Positions 55,225-63,600 of a DNA stretch of 64,000 bases are shown in pieces. Made by a program: the position numbers and the translations under genes. The notes under the pieces were generated by a model that saw only the letters and a program-made list of their open reading frames with translations, had not been told where the DNA came from and did not search any database. The number at the start of each line of letters is the position of its first letter. Positions within the stretch are counted from its first letter, which is position 1. The stretch spans positions 62,001 to 126,000 of the forward strand of contig NC_017583.1 of NCBI RefSeq assembly GCF_000184345.1, given 5' to 3'. Source of the DNA: Spirochaeta thermophila DSM 6578 (GTDB lineage: Bacteria > Spirochaetota > Spirochaetia > Winmispirales > Winmispiraceae).

Positions 55225-56319
55225 GTGATGGACATGCGTAAGGCCCTGCCGACGATAGTGGGGATGCTCTGGGGCGTGGCCGTCCTCTCCGCCGTGCCCC
55301 AGGTCAGGCTCGAAGACCCCGTGGTGGAGGATCTGGATTTATCCCCCGAACTCGTGGTGAAGGCCCTCGTCGCTTCGTTGGAGGCGAGAGAGGTGCTGGT
55401 GCAGGATGATGCGGGCTACGTGCTCACCACCAGGATGTGGGGCGGCGGGAGACGGGGCGTGGTCTCGCTCCGGCTCTACGTGGAAAAAGGAGAGACGAGG
55501 AGTCTCGTGGCGGCCGTGGTGGCCTCCTTCCCTCTCAACCTCTCCTTCTACGCCGAGGTGGACAGGGCCGTGGAGGACCTTCTGTCCCGGTGGCTGAGCC
55601 GGTTCCCGGAGGTGGCTGCCCCTGAGGATGCGGTCTTTCCGGTGGAGGTGAGGGGGCCGGACGAGGGAGCGGTGGTGAAGGTAGGGGATGTGGTGCTCGG
55701 CACCATCGAGGAGGGGGTGCTCGTGGGGGATCCGTTCAGGGTGGTGCTGGGAAGCAGGGTGAAGCTCACCGTGGAGAAGGAGGGCTACTTCCCGAGGGAT
55801 GTGGAGGTGGTGATCGAGGAGAGTCCCGTGGTGGTGGAGCTTCCGCCCCTTCCCAGACAACATCGCTTCGAGGTGGGGGTCTTCAGCACGCTTGGCCAAC
55901 TCAAGGGGGCGGGGGTGGAGGGACGATGGTACGCCCTGCCGGATCGGGTCTTCGCAGGGCTCAGGGACTACGTCTACGCCGAGGGGGGCGGCCGGTGGTG
56001 GATGCCTGAGGTGGTGGTTCGCAACCAGAGTGAGTTAGTAGTAGGGGCGTACCTCGTGGGAGGGGTGAGCTCGACCGTGCGGCTGTGGATGGAGAGTGGT
56101 ATCGGAGGGTACCTCTCGTTCGTGGAGGGCGTGCCGTTCGATCTCTACTACCACCTCATCGGGTTGGGGGTGGAGTGGGTGGTGGTGCCCGGGTGGACCC
56201 TGTATGCACGCACCGGGTACGACTATGCCGCGGGTACCGGTCTCCTCCCTCAGGGCTCGATCTCCCTGTATCCAGAGGGAGGACCCGCACTTTCATGTGG
56301 AGTGGGATACCGATGGTAG
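55225..56319 (+). CDS. PEGA-domain protein with C-terminal outer-membrane beta-barrel
   Basis: About 364 residues with a signal peptide (KALPTIVGMLWGVAVLSA). Residues about 20-130 are a TolB-N/CsgG-like alpha-beta region; about 135-210 a PEGA domain (FPVEVRGPDEGAVVKVGDVVLG, KLTVEKEGYFPRDVEVVIEES). The last 155 residues alternate short beta strands (VEVGVFSTLGQLKG, YLSFVEGVPFDLYYHLIG, LYARTGYDYAAG) and end in CGVGYRW, an aromatic C terminus typical of outer-membrane barrels. The start is GTG 55225 or ATG 55228. First of four genes arranged as two barrel-lipoprotein pairs. Confidence 0.72.
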   Translation: MMDMRKALPTIVGMLWGVAVLSAVPQVRLEDPVVEDLDLSPELVVKALVASLEAREVLVQDDAGYVLTTRMWGGGRRGVVSLRLYVEKGETRSLVAAVVASFPLNLSFYAEVDRAVEDLLSRWLSRFPEVAAPEDAVFPVEVRGPDEGAVVKVGDVVLGTIEEGVLVGDPFRVVLGSRVKLTVEKEGYFPRDVEVVIEESPVVVELPPLPRQHRFEVGVFSTLGQLKGAGVEGRWYALPDRVFAGLRDYVYAEGGGRWWMPEVVVRNQSELVVGAYLVGGVSSTVRLWMESGIGGYLSFVEGVPFDLYYHLIGLGVEWVVVPGWTLYARTGYDYAAGTGLLPQGSISLYPEGGPALSCGVGYRW

Positions 56320-57260
56320 GAATTGGACGTTCGTCTATGGTATGGGGACTCCTGGTCTCTTTCCTGCTCGTGACGGGGTGTTCGCTCTTCGAGCTTTCCC
56401 GTTTTCCGTTCTACGACCGGTGGGCCGAGGAGAGCACAGACCTCGGGGAGTATCTGGAAGACTTTGGTGCCACTCCGTTCTATGAACACTACGAGGCGGT
56501 CTTCGCGGTATCGGACGGGCCCTCTTCGAGGTATGTCGTGTTCGGGATACGGGAGAAGAATGGGATGAGGGGGAGACTCTTCGTGATGGACGGAGAGCTT
56601 GGCATAAAACGTGTCCTGGAGACCGAGGACTTCCAGGAGCCCGAGAGGCTCTACGACACGCCTTTCGTGGATGCCTCGAACAAGGTGGTGTTCGGGGATT
56701 ACTGGATCGATCCCGAGGGGAGCGGGGATCCCAAGCTGATCGAGGGAGGGAGGGGGTTCTGGGGGGAAGAGGGGGGAAGCCTCTACAACTACAGGCTGTG
56801 GGGGGACGAGGCCTCTCTCAACATAGAGGTAAGGGATCGCAACTGGGAGACTCTTACCACGTACACCCTGCCGTTCGAGTGGGACGTACGAGACGGATGG
56901 AGGGTGAAGGATCACGTGGTCTTGGAGTGCGGGAAAGAAGGTGCGCGCCGTTTCCTCTTACTGCCGTTCGATTCGTATCAATCATGGTCCACCCCTCTGT
57001 TCGACCACTATCCATGGTTTCCCCTTCCCTTCGAAAACTACGACAGCGTGGTCTCGGTGACCGAGGAGGGTATCCTCGTCTCGAAGTGGGAGGAGGACGT
57101 GCGCATCCACGAGCGGTACAACCTTGAAGGTGAGTTCGTGGACTCTACCGAGATGCCGTGGGACTACGAGGTGTTCTGGGCCTATGCCCCTGCGGGGGAT
57201 GCGCTCTACGTCTTCGATCCCGTGGTCGAGAAGGTCTTCCGGGGGCCGGTGTGGTGGTGA
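56313..57260 (+). CDS. Lipoprotein of unknown function (first of a pair)
   Basis: 315 residues from ATG 56313, which overlaps the previous gene by 7 bp; ATGs at 56295 and 56337 are alternatives. Lipobox LVTGC. The mature part is beta-rich with several Trp/Tyr motifs (FPFYDRWAEEST, YVVFGIREKNGMRG, DYWIDPEGSGD, LYVFDPVVEKVF) and may be a small propeller. It shares length, position and ending style (YVFDP... / LVYDP...) with the lipoprotein at 58426. No named domain. Confidence 0.7.
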   Translation: MVGIGRSSMVWGLLVSFLLVTGCSLFELSRFPFYDRWAEESTDLGEYLEDFGATPFYEHYEAVFAVSDGPSSRYVVFGIREKNGMRGRLFVMDGELGIKRVLETEDFQEPERLYDTPFVDASNKVVFGDYWIDPEGSGDPKLIEGGRGFWGEEGGSLYNYRLWGDEASLNIEVRDRNWETLTTYTLPFEWDVRDGWRVKDHVVLECGKEGARRFLLLPFDSYQSWSTPLFDHYPWFPLPFENYDSVVSVTEEGILVSKWEEDVRIHERYNLEGEFVDSTEMPWDYEVFWAYAPAGDALYVFDPVVEKVFRGPVWW

Positions 57261-58432
57261 GAAGCAGGCTTCGTCGGCTGGGTGCCGTGGCTCTCTTTTT
57301 CGTCCTGGGGAGCGGCATGTGGGCGCTGACGGTGCAGGTGGCCGTTTACATGGATCCTGAAGGGCACGAAGCCGCCATCTGGTATGAAGAGACACTCGCG
57401 CTTCTCACCTCCTACTCGTGGGTGGTGGTTGAGGAGGTCGGTTCTGTTCCTCCCGACTGGCGTGACGATGCGAAGCGACGGGGCGCCGCGGCGGCGCTCC
57501 TCATCACCGCGGAGGGTGGAGCCCTCCGGTACCGCGCCTACCGGTTCGACACAGAGGAGGAAGTGTTCGACTTTCGAGTGGATACGGCCGTTTCTTCGCC
57601 TCTGGTGGTGAAGGCCCGACTGTCTGCCCTCAAGGAAGCCCTGGAGAGGTTCGATGCCCGGTTCAGGGGTATGCGTGATCTGGCCACAAAGGGTGAGGGG
57701 AGACTCGTCGTGGAGGCGGTGCCGGGGACGCTCCTCGAGGGGATCTTCACCGATCCGGTGGAGGTGGGGGAGGAGGGGGTGATACGGTTCAGGTTGCCTG
57801 CTCCTTCCACCTACGTGGTGAGGGGGACGCGGGAGGGCTACACCACCGAGGAGATGGTGGCCGTGCTGCGGGTGGGGGAGGAGACGAAGGTACGGCTCCC
57901 GCAGGAGCGGGTCGTGGGGTTTGTCACCGGCGTGAACCTCCAGTACTTCCAGTTCCCCGGGTTCTCGGTCATGTACGAGGTGGTCCCCGACTGGTTCTCG
58001 GCGGGAGGGGGGGTGGACTGGTACGGCGCGGGGCTCTACCTCCCCGAGCGTCCGTGGGAGAGTGACCGGCAGGCGGGCTTCGTCTCCTTTGCCCTTATCG
58101 AGCCCTGGGTCGGCCTGCGGACCACCTTCATTCGATGGAGGAGCGGGATCTCCCTTTTCGGTACCATGCGCGTGTTCCTCCGGGTTGTGTACCCCGAGGG
58201 GCAGTGGGCGATCGATCCGGTGGCTCCGGGCGGTGTGGTCCTCGGAAGCGGGATCAGGTTGCCGCTTTCCCGAAGGTGGGCGATGGTGGTGGAAGGGGGT
58301 CTCACCGCCTACATGACGAAGAATCGACTGTTGTTCTACGAGATGTTGGGGGAAGAGGCGGAACGGGCGGAGGACATCGCCAGGAGTATCTTCCGGCCGG
58401 GGATGAAGGCAGGAGTGGAGGTGACATGGTGA
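57257..58432 (+). CDS. Second PEGA-like protein with C-terminal beta-barrel
   Basis: 391 residues from the GTG that overlaps the previous stop (GTGA). Signal peptide (RLGAVALFFVLGSGMWA). Residues about 20-130 form an alpha-beta region (LTVQVAVYMDPEGHEAAIWYEETL..., AALLITAEGGALRYRAY); about 140-210 a PEGA-like domain (GRLVVEAVPGTLLEGIF, YVVRGTREGYTTEEMVAVL). Then a barrel-like series (VTGVNLQYFQFPGFSVMYEV, GGGVDWYGAGLYLPER) ending GVEVTW. Same architecture as the protein at 55225, though weakly similar, so an old duplication is likely. Confidence 0.7.
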   Translation: MRSRLRRLGAVALFFVLGSGMWALTVQVAVYMDPEGHEAAIWYEETLALLTSYSWVVVEEVGSVPPDWRDDAKRRGAAAALLITAEGGALRYRAYRFDTEEEVFDFRVDTAVSSPLVVKARLSALKEALERFDARFRGMRDLATKGEGRLVVEAVPGTLLEGIFTDPVEVGEEGVIRFRLPAPSTYVVRGTREGYTTEEMVAVLRVGEETKVRLPQERVVGFVTGVNLQYFQFPGFSVMYEVVPDWFSAGGGVDWYGAGLYLPERPWESDRQAGFVSFALIEPWVGLRTTFIRWRSGISLFGTMRVFLRVVYPEGQWAIDPVAPGGVVLGSGIRLPLSRRWAMVVEGGLTAYMTKNRLLFYEMLGEEAERAEDIARSIFRPGMKAGVEVTW

Positions 58433-59460
58433 CAATGAGGTATAGGTTGTGGGTGGGCCTTTTCTCTCTGTCGGTGCTCACGGGATGTGTGCTTCCGCCG
58501 TACGACGAGAATCTCCTCCTCACCCTCTTCACCCTCGATGGAAGGCTGGAGAAGGTAGGGGAGACGGGGGTCGTGGGGGTCCCTTGGGATTCCTCCTACG
58601 AGAACCTCGCGTACTTTCCGGAACGGGATGCGATCGAGAGGGGGGTGGTCCTGATGAAGGGGCGCGACTATGCGCAGGTGAAGTGGATCTCTGGGGACAA
58701 AACTCTCATGGATCAGAGTGTGCATCCGGAAGTGACCCGGCTGGTGATGGGTTCCACCAGCGAGGAGCAGGCGGAGGCAGCCCTCCTCTACTACGATGGA
58801 GGAGGATGGTGGATCATGCCGGGAGAGAGGAACGGGGAGGCAGTCTCCTGGGGGACTCCCGGTTCCCTCTCTGATCTCTTCTCAGCCACAGGTTACACAG
58901 AGTACGGGGCGTTCCTCTCCTTCCAGGGGTCCCCTTCGGAACCGCTGTATGTGGCTCTCCTCTTCGGGGATGGGGCTGGTACCTACTACGAGTATGTGGC
59001 TGCCGGGAGTGCGTGGGGGCTTTATTCTTACGATGTGAACCTGGACTTGAGAGGGTTCGGTTCGTCGGATATATCCCTTTCAGGGGTGTCCGGACCAGGA
59101 GTCTACCTCTTCGATGTGTTTCGATATGAGAGCCTCTTCCGGGGGCCGGAAGATTCCTCTCTCCATGTGTGGTATGAGGAAGAAGGTGCTCTCCGTGAGG
59201 ATGATATCGGTGTGGAAGGTGTGCCGCTGGAGGTGACGCCTTCGGGGTACCTCCTCACCTATGAGGAATCGACCGGTGAGTTCCTCGTCTACGATCCCGC
59301 GTTCTCGCTCGAGGATCGCTTCTCGGCCGAACGTCTCACACCTGCGGGCTGGTACGAATGGGAGGGGAAAGAGGCGTTCTTCTTCTCCCTTCCCCACATC
59401 CTCAAGACGAAAGAGGGGAGTGCGGCCTTCTTCGAGGTATACGCCTATCCTCTTCGCTGA
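58426..59460 (+). CDS. Lipoprotein of unknown function (second of a pair)
   Basis: 344 residues from ATG 58426, directly after GGAGGTGAC and overlapping the previous stop; ATG 58435 is possible. Lipobox LTGC. Beta-rich mature region with aromatic repeats (YTEYGAFLSFQGSPSEPLYVALLFGDGAGTYYEY region, EFLVYDPAFSLEDRF). No recognised domain. Last gene of the four-gene set; convergent with the coiled-coil protein gene, 7 bp away. Confidence 0.7.
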   Translation: MVTMRYRLWVGLFSLSVLTGCVLPPYDENLLLTLFTLDGRLEKVGETGVVGVPWDSSYENLAYFPERDAIERGVVLMKGRDYAQVKWISGDKTLMDQSVHPEVTRLVMGSTSEEQAEAALLYYDGGGWWIMPGERNGEAVSWGTPGSLSDLFSATGYTEYGAFLSFQGSPSEPLYVALLFGDGAGTYYEYVAAGSAWGLYSYDVNLDLRGFGSSDISLSGVSGPGVYLFDVFRYESLFRGPEDSSLHVWYEEEGALREDDIGVEGVPLEVTPSGYLLTYEESTGEFLVYDPAFSLEDRFSAERLTPAGWYEWEGKEAFFFSLPHILKTKEGSAAFFEVYAYPLR

Positions 59461-59467
59461 TCCCTCA

Positions 59468-61804
59468 TCACTCCAAAATGAGTGTGAGCGCCTCGATGAT
59501 CTCTTCGAGGAGTGAGCCTTCCTCCGTTTCCCGGGCCTGCTCCTCCAGGAAACGCACCCTCGCCTCACGCGAGGGGAGCACGCTGAGTGCCTCCACCAGA
59601 TCGATCACCTCGAGAAGCGCCGCCTCCCTTCCCGCCTTCTCGAAGGCCCGGTCGTACTCCTTGATCCGGGCGAGGAGTCCCGGAAACGTGGCTTCCACCT
59701 CCGAAGACCCCAGGAAGGTGTCGAGATATGACTTTGCCTCCACCCTTCCCCGTTCGCCGTACCGGCTCAGGAGCTGGTCCTCGGTCCGGGCATAGGTTTC
59801 ATAGCCTTGACTCAGACTGCTGAGTCGAGCCTCGGCCTTTTCGAGAGTCTCGATTCTGGCCTTGAGGGATTCGAGTTCTTCGTCCGTGGTCGCAGGAGGA
59901 CGTGCTTCGAGCTCTTCCTGGGCCGCTGTGAGTTGTCGGGTCAGTTCCTGGATCCTCATGGTGAGAGCGTCGTTCTCCTGGGTGAGCCGCTCTATCTCCC
60001 TTCGGATTCGTGCTTCCTCCTCCGGCGGAAGGGTGCGCGTCTCCCGAGCCATGCGGTCGCGTTCTTCCTTGAGGCGGGCGTTTTCGGATCTGAGTGCTTC
60101 GAGCTGTTCCTCAAGGGACGAGATCTGCTCCGTGAACCGGGCGGCCTCTCTCTCGTGGGCAGTGTTCTCCTGTTCCACCTGCCTGTTGTACGCCCGCATG
60201 CTGCGGGTGAGACCCTCGAAGGCCTGCCTCCCCACAGGTGTCTGGGAGAGACGCGAGAGGATACGCGCATAGAATTCCATGGCCGAGGGATAGTCTCCCT
60301 CGGCCTCCCGGCTTCGGGCCTGGGCGAGGAGGGTGGATGCGGCATCCTCTCCTTCTCTCTCCACGCGGGAGAGGGCCGTGCGACCCCCTATGTCGAGGAG
60401 CGAGGATACGAGGGCCTCCCTCCGAGAGGCGGGAAGCGGGAGATAGGCGAGGGCTTCCCTGTAGGCTGCGAGTGCCTCCTGATGGGATCCCCGCCGGTAT
60501 GCGTCCTCCGCACGGGAGAGGGCGGTGGTGAGGGCCTCCCTCCGGCGGGTTTCTTCCTCTCTCACCATCTGGAGAAGATAGTCGTGACTCTCCTTGACGG
60601 CCGGAAGTGTGCTGAGTGCGGCGGTGTAGAGCTCTTCGGCCCTTGCCGTATCCCCGGAAGAGAGGGCCGTACGGGCTTGGTCGACGAGATTCTCGATCCT
60701 CGAGAGGAGACGGCTCTGGGCGAGGAGGGTTGCGGTATCGAGGCGGGTTTGCTGCTCCTGTTCGATGAGCCTGGAGAGGGTTTCCGTGATGAAGATGTCG
60801 ATCTGCCTTCTGCCCGAGAGGGGGGAGAGGGCGGCTACCCGGGGCTGATTCAGGAGGTCCTGGAGTGTGGTGAGGAACCGGCGGGCGCGTGTGTATTCCT
60901 CGTCCTGGATGGCCGATCGTATGTCCCGGTAGAGGCCCAGGATCTGGTTCTCCACGGCCCGCGCCTCCTCCTCCATGCGGGAGAGACGTCCGAGTTCGGC
61001 CCTGGCCTCCTCGAGTGCGGTCTGCGCCTCCCGCGTCTGGGCCTGGAGGGCTTCGGTCCTGGCCTCGTACTGCCTCCGCAATTCGGCCTCGTGCTGCTGG
61101 AACTCGGTCTGGAGGGCCTCACGCTCCTGCGTGAGGCGGGTGAGGGTACCCTCGTACTCCTGCTGGAGGCGGGTGATGGTCTCGAGGAGACGCTGCCGCT
61201 CCGCTTCCGCCTCCTCCCTGAAGCGAGCGAGTTCCTGGTCGAATTCCTGCTGCTTCTGGGCTTCGAACTCGGCGAGCCTGGTCTCTATCTGTTCCTGAGG
61301 TACACCGGCCTCCTGAAGCCGCTCCCGCTCTCGTTCCAGTTCGAGGGAGAGTTGCTCCCGGAGCTGGCTCTCTTTCTCCCTGATGCGTTCCTCCATCTCG
61401 CTCTGGAGCTGCTCCTGCTGGGCCTGCAGTTCCTGAAGCCGTTTCTGGATCGAAGCTATCTCCTGTTCCTTTGCCCTGAGCTTCTCCTGGGCTTCCCGCT
61501 GGATCTCCTGGATGAGCCTGGCCTCCACGGCGTTGATGGTTCCTCTGCCCGAGGCGATCTTCTCCTGCTCCTGTGTGGTGAGGTATCGGAAGCCGATGAA
61601 GGCGCCCGCGATGGCGAGGAGTGCCACACAATTGATGAGGAGCGGAAGGAGCACTCCTCTCTTTCTCGCAGTGATACGGAAGGTGGTCTCGTCGACCCGG
61701 AGACGCTCCTTTTCGACGATCTCCTCTATCTCTTCGAGGATTTCTTGCTCTTCCTCTTTATTGAGAGTTGAGCGTTTTGTCTCCGAAGGACCGGTTTCCT
61801 CCAT
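59468..61804 (-). CDS. Single-pass membrane protein with very long coiled coil
   Basis: About 778 residues. A short acidic N-terminal tail (residues 1-48), one membrane helix (VLLPLLINCVALLAIAGAFI, about 50-70), then a nearly unbroken Glu/Gln/Arg/Leu-rich coiled coil (about 75-330 and 500-660), with a helical-repeat middle part (about 335-500, ALSSGDTARAEELYTAALSTLP and similar TPR-like pairs). A conserved-looking C-terminal domain of 100 residues ends the protein. Start ATG 61804, with GGAAGGTGG 10 nt upstream; an upstream in-frame start at 61861 is less likely. Function unknown; a periplasmic spacer or scaffold is possible. Confidence 0.78.
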   Translation of the reverse strand: MEETGPSETKRSTLNKEEEQEILEEIEEIVEKERLRVDETTFRITARKRGVLLPLLINCVALLAIAGAFIGFRYLTTQEQEKIASGRGTINAVEARLIQEIQREAQEKLRAKEQEIASIQKRLQELQAQQEQLQSEMEERIREKESQLREQLSLELERERERLQEAGVPQEQIETRLAEFEAQKQQEFDQELARFREEAEAERQRLLETITRLQQEYEGTLTRLTQEREALQTEFQQHEAELRRQYEARTEALQAQTREAQTALEEARAELGRLSRMEEEARAVENQILGLYRDIRSAIQDEEYTRARRFLTTLQDLLNQPRVAALSPLSGRRQIDIFITETLSRLIEQEQQTRLDTATLLAQSRLLSRIENLVDQARTALSSGDTARAEELYTAALSTLPAVKESHDYLLQMVREEETRRREALTTALSRAEDAYRRGSHQEALAAYREALAYLPLPASRREALVSSLLDIGGRTALSRVEREGEDAASTLLAQARSREAEGDYPSAMEFYARILSRLSQTPVGRQAFEGLTRSMRAYNRQVEQENTAHEREAARFTEQISSLEEQLEALRSENARLKEERDRMARETRTLPPEEEARIRREIERLTQENDALTMRIQELTRQLTAAQEELEARPPATTDEELESLKARIETLEKAEARLSSLSQGYETYARTEDQLLSRYGERGRVEAKSYLDTFLGSSEVEATFPGLLARIKEYDRAFEKAGREAALLEVIDLVEALSVLPSREARVRFLEEQARETEEGSLLEEIIEALTLILE

Positions 61805-61861
61805 GATGATGAAGCCACCTTCCGCCCTATAACGTTTCGCCCGTTCGAGAAGCCCGCCCAC

Positions 61862-61983
61862 TTCCTACTCCCCTGTTTCCTCGTGGATTCCCTTCACTCA
61901 TTATGGTGAAGAGTAGTGGAGTTTCCCCTATTTTCATCGGGAGACAGCTCCTTATTCTTCAGTAGTGCTCAGCTTTCCTCCTC
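61862..61983. other. Intergenic region, no gene
   Basis: 122 bp between the receptor gene and the coiled-coil gene, both on the minus strand. Contains one weak dyad (CTTCAC...GTGAAG near 61894-61913 on the plus strand) and no clear terminator or promoter. Confidence 0.5.
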
Positions 61984-63585
61984 CTAGAAGTCTTTGAAGT
62001 CGTCGAGGGGGAGGGTTTCCTCGGGGCGTATGATCTCGACGTCCTTGTGGTCGTGGGGTTCCCTCGGTGGGGGTGTGGTCCGGGGCGGTGTCTTGGCGGG
62101 GGGGTGGTCCTTCTCCGCGTGGTGCCCGCCGTCCGCGTGGGTGGCGGCGGCGCGGGCGCCGTTCACGATGCGGTTGAGGACGACCACGACCTCACGGAGT
62201 TGTTCCACCTGGGAGAGGAGCTCCTCCCCTGCACTGGCGGTCTCCTCGGAGGAGGCGGCCGTCCCCTGTACCACGGTGTTGACCTGGGAGATGGCCTTGG
62301 TGACCTGGGAGACACCCCTGGACTGTTCCTTGAAGGCGGTGGTGATCTCGTCGAGGAGGACGTTGACCTTGCCGGCGAGGGTGCTCACCTTGAGGGCGCT
62401 CTCCTTGACGGTGGAGAGTTTCTCCTGGCCTGAGTCGATGCTGTCGACCACGGTCTCGATGAGCTCGGTGGTCTCCTTTGCGGCCTCGGCGCTCTTCTGG
62501 GCGAGGGACTTGACCTGCTCGGCGACGACGGCGAAACCCCTGCCGGCCTCACCGGCCCTGGCGGCCTCCACGGCGGCGTTGAGGGCGAGGATGCTCGTCT
62601 GGAAGGCGATGTCGTCGATGACCTTGTTGATCTTGACGATCTTCCTGGCGTTCTCGCTTATGAGGGTCATGGCGTTCTGGAGTTCCTCGGTCTGTTGGGT
62701 GGAGAGGCCGGCGCTCTCGTTGGTCTCTTTCATGAGGAGCTCGGCCTCGGTGACGGTCTTGGTGTTGGACTCGATGATGGACTGGAGTTCCTCCATGTTG
62801 CTGGTGATCTCCTCGACCGAGCTTGCGAGCTCGCTCGCGCCGCTGGAGAGTTCCTGGCTGGAGGAGGAGACCTGGGTGGCGGCCGATTCGAGCTGGTTGG
62901 AGGAGGCGAGGAGGTTGCTGCTCACGCTGGTGATGGGAAGGGAGATGCTCCGTGCCATGAGGATGGTGAGACCGAGGGCGATGGCCACGATGACGGTGAT
63001 GGAGATGAGGATGAGGTTGAAGAGGGCCCCGGTCTCGGCCTCCACGTCGTCGAGGTAGATCCCGCTCCCTATGATCCAGTTCCACGGCTTGAACAGCTTC
63101 ACGTACGAAATCTTGGGTACGGGCTTGTCGAAACCCGGTTTGGGCCACATGTAGTCCACGAACCCGGCGCCTGCCTCCTTACACACCTTCACCATCTCCA
63201 CGAAGAGCTTCTTGCCGTTGGGGTCCTCGTAGTCGGAGAGATCTGTGCCATCAAGCTCGGGTTTATAGGGGTGCATCACCATGTAAGGACGCATGTCGTT
63301 TATCCAGAAGTATTCTTCCTCCTCATATCTGAATGTCTTTATCTCTTCCTTTGCGAGGGTCTGGGCTTCTTCGAGGGAGAGGGAGCCTTCCTCCACCTTC
63401 TGCGCGTAGAACTCGAAGACGCTGTAGGCCACTTCGACCACGTGTCGGGTTTTGAGGTATTTCTCCGCGTAGAGGTCCTTCCTCACCTCCGGATAGACGT
63501 AGAGCAGCACAAAGAGCGAGTAGAGCACGATGATGATGAGGGCGATGAGGATGATCTTGTAGGACAGCCTCAGGTTCTTGAGCAT
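61984..63585 (-). CDS. Methyl-accepting chemotaxis protein with sCache_2 sensor
   Basis: 533 residues. Membrane helices at about 11-30 and 188-210 bracket a single-Cache domain of the sCache_2 type ([72 protein letters not shown]), a family that often binds small carboxylates or similar ligands. The signalling domain has the conserved tip ([41 protein letters not shown]). A Pro/His-rich linker leads to an acidic tail ending DDFKDF. RBS GGAGGAAA. Only 15 bp separate it from the next receptor gene upstream, so they form one transcript. Confidence 0.94.
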   Translation of the reverse strand: MLKNLRLSYKIILIALIIIVLYSLFVLLYVYPEVRKDLYAEKYLKTRHVVEVAYSVFEFYAQKVEEGSLSLEEAQTLAKEEIKTFRYEEEEYFWINDMRPYMVMHPYKPELDGTDLSDYEDPNGKKLFVEMVKVCKEAGAGFVDYMWPKPGFDKPVPKISYVKLFKPWNWIIGSGIYLDDVEAETGALFNLILISITVIVAIALGLTILMARSISLPITSVSSNLLASSNQLESAATQVSSSSQELSSGASELASSVEEITSNMEELQSIIESNTKTVTEAELLMKETNESAGLSTQQTEELQNAMTLISENARKIVKINKVIDDIAFQTSILALNAAVEAARAGEAGRGFAVVAEQVKSLAQKSAEAAKETTELIETVVDSIDSGQEKLSTVKESALKVSTLAGKVNVLLDEITTAFKEQSRGVSQVTKAISQVNTVVQGTAASSEETASAGEELLSQVEQLREVVVVLNRIVNGARAAATHADGGHHAEKDHPPAKTPPRTTPPPREPHDHKDVEIIRPEETLPLDDFKDF

Positions 63586-63600
63586 GGACGGTTTCCTCCC

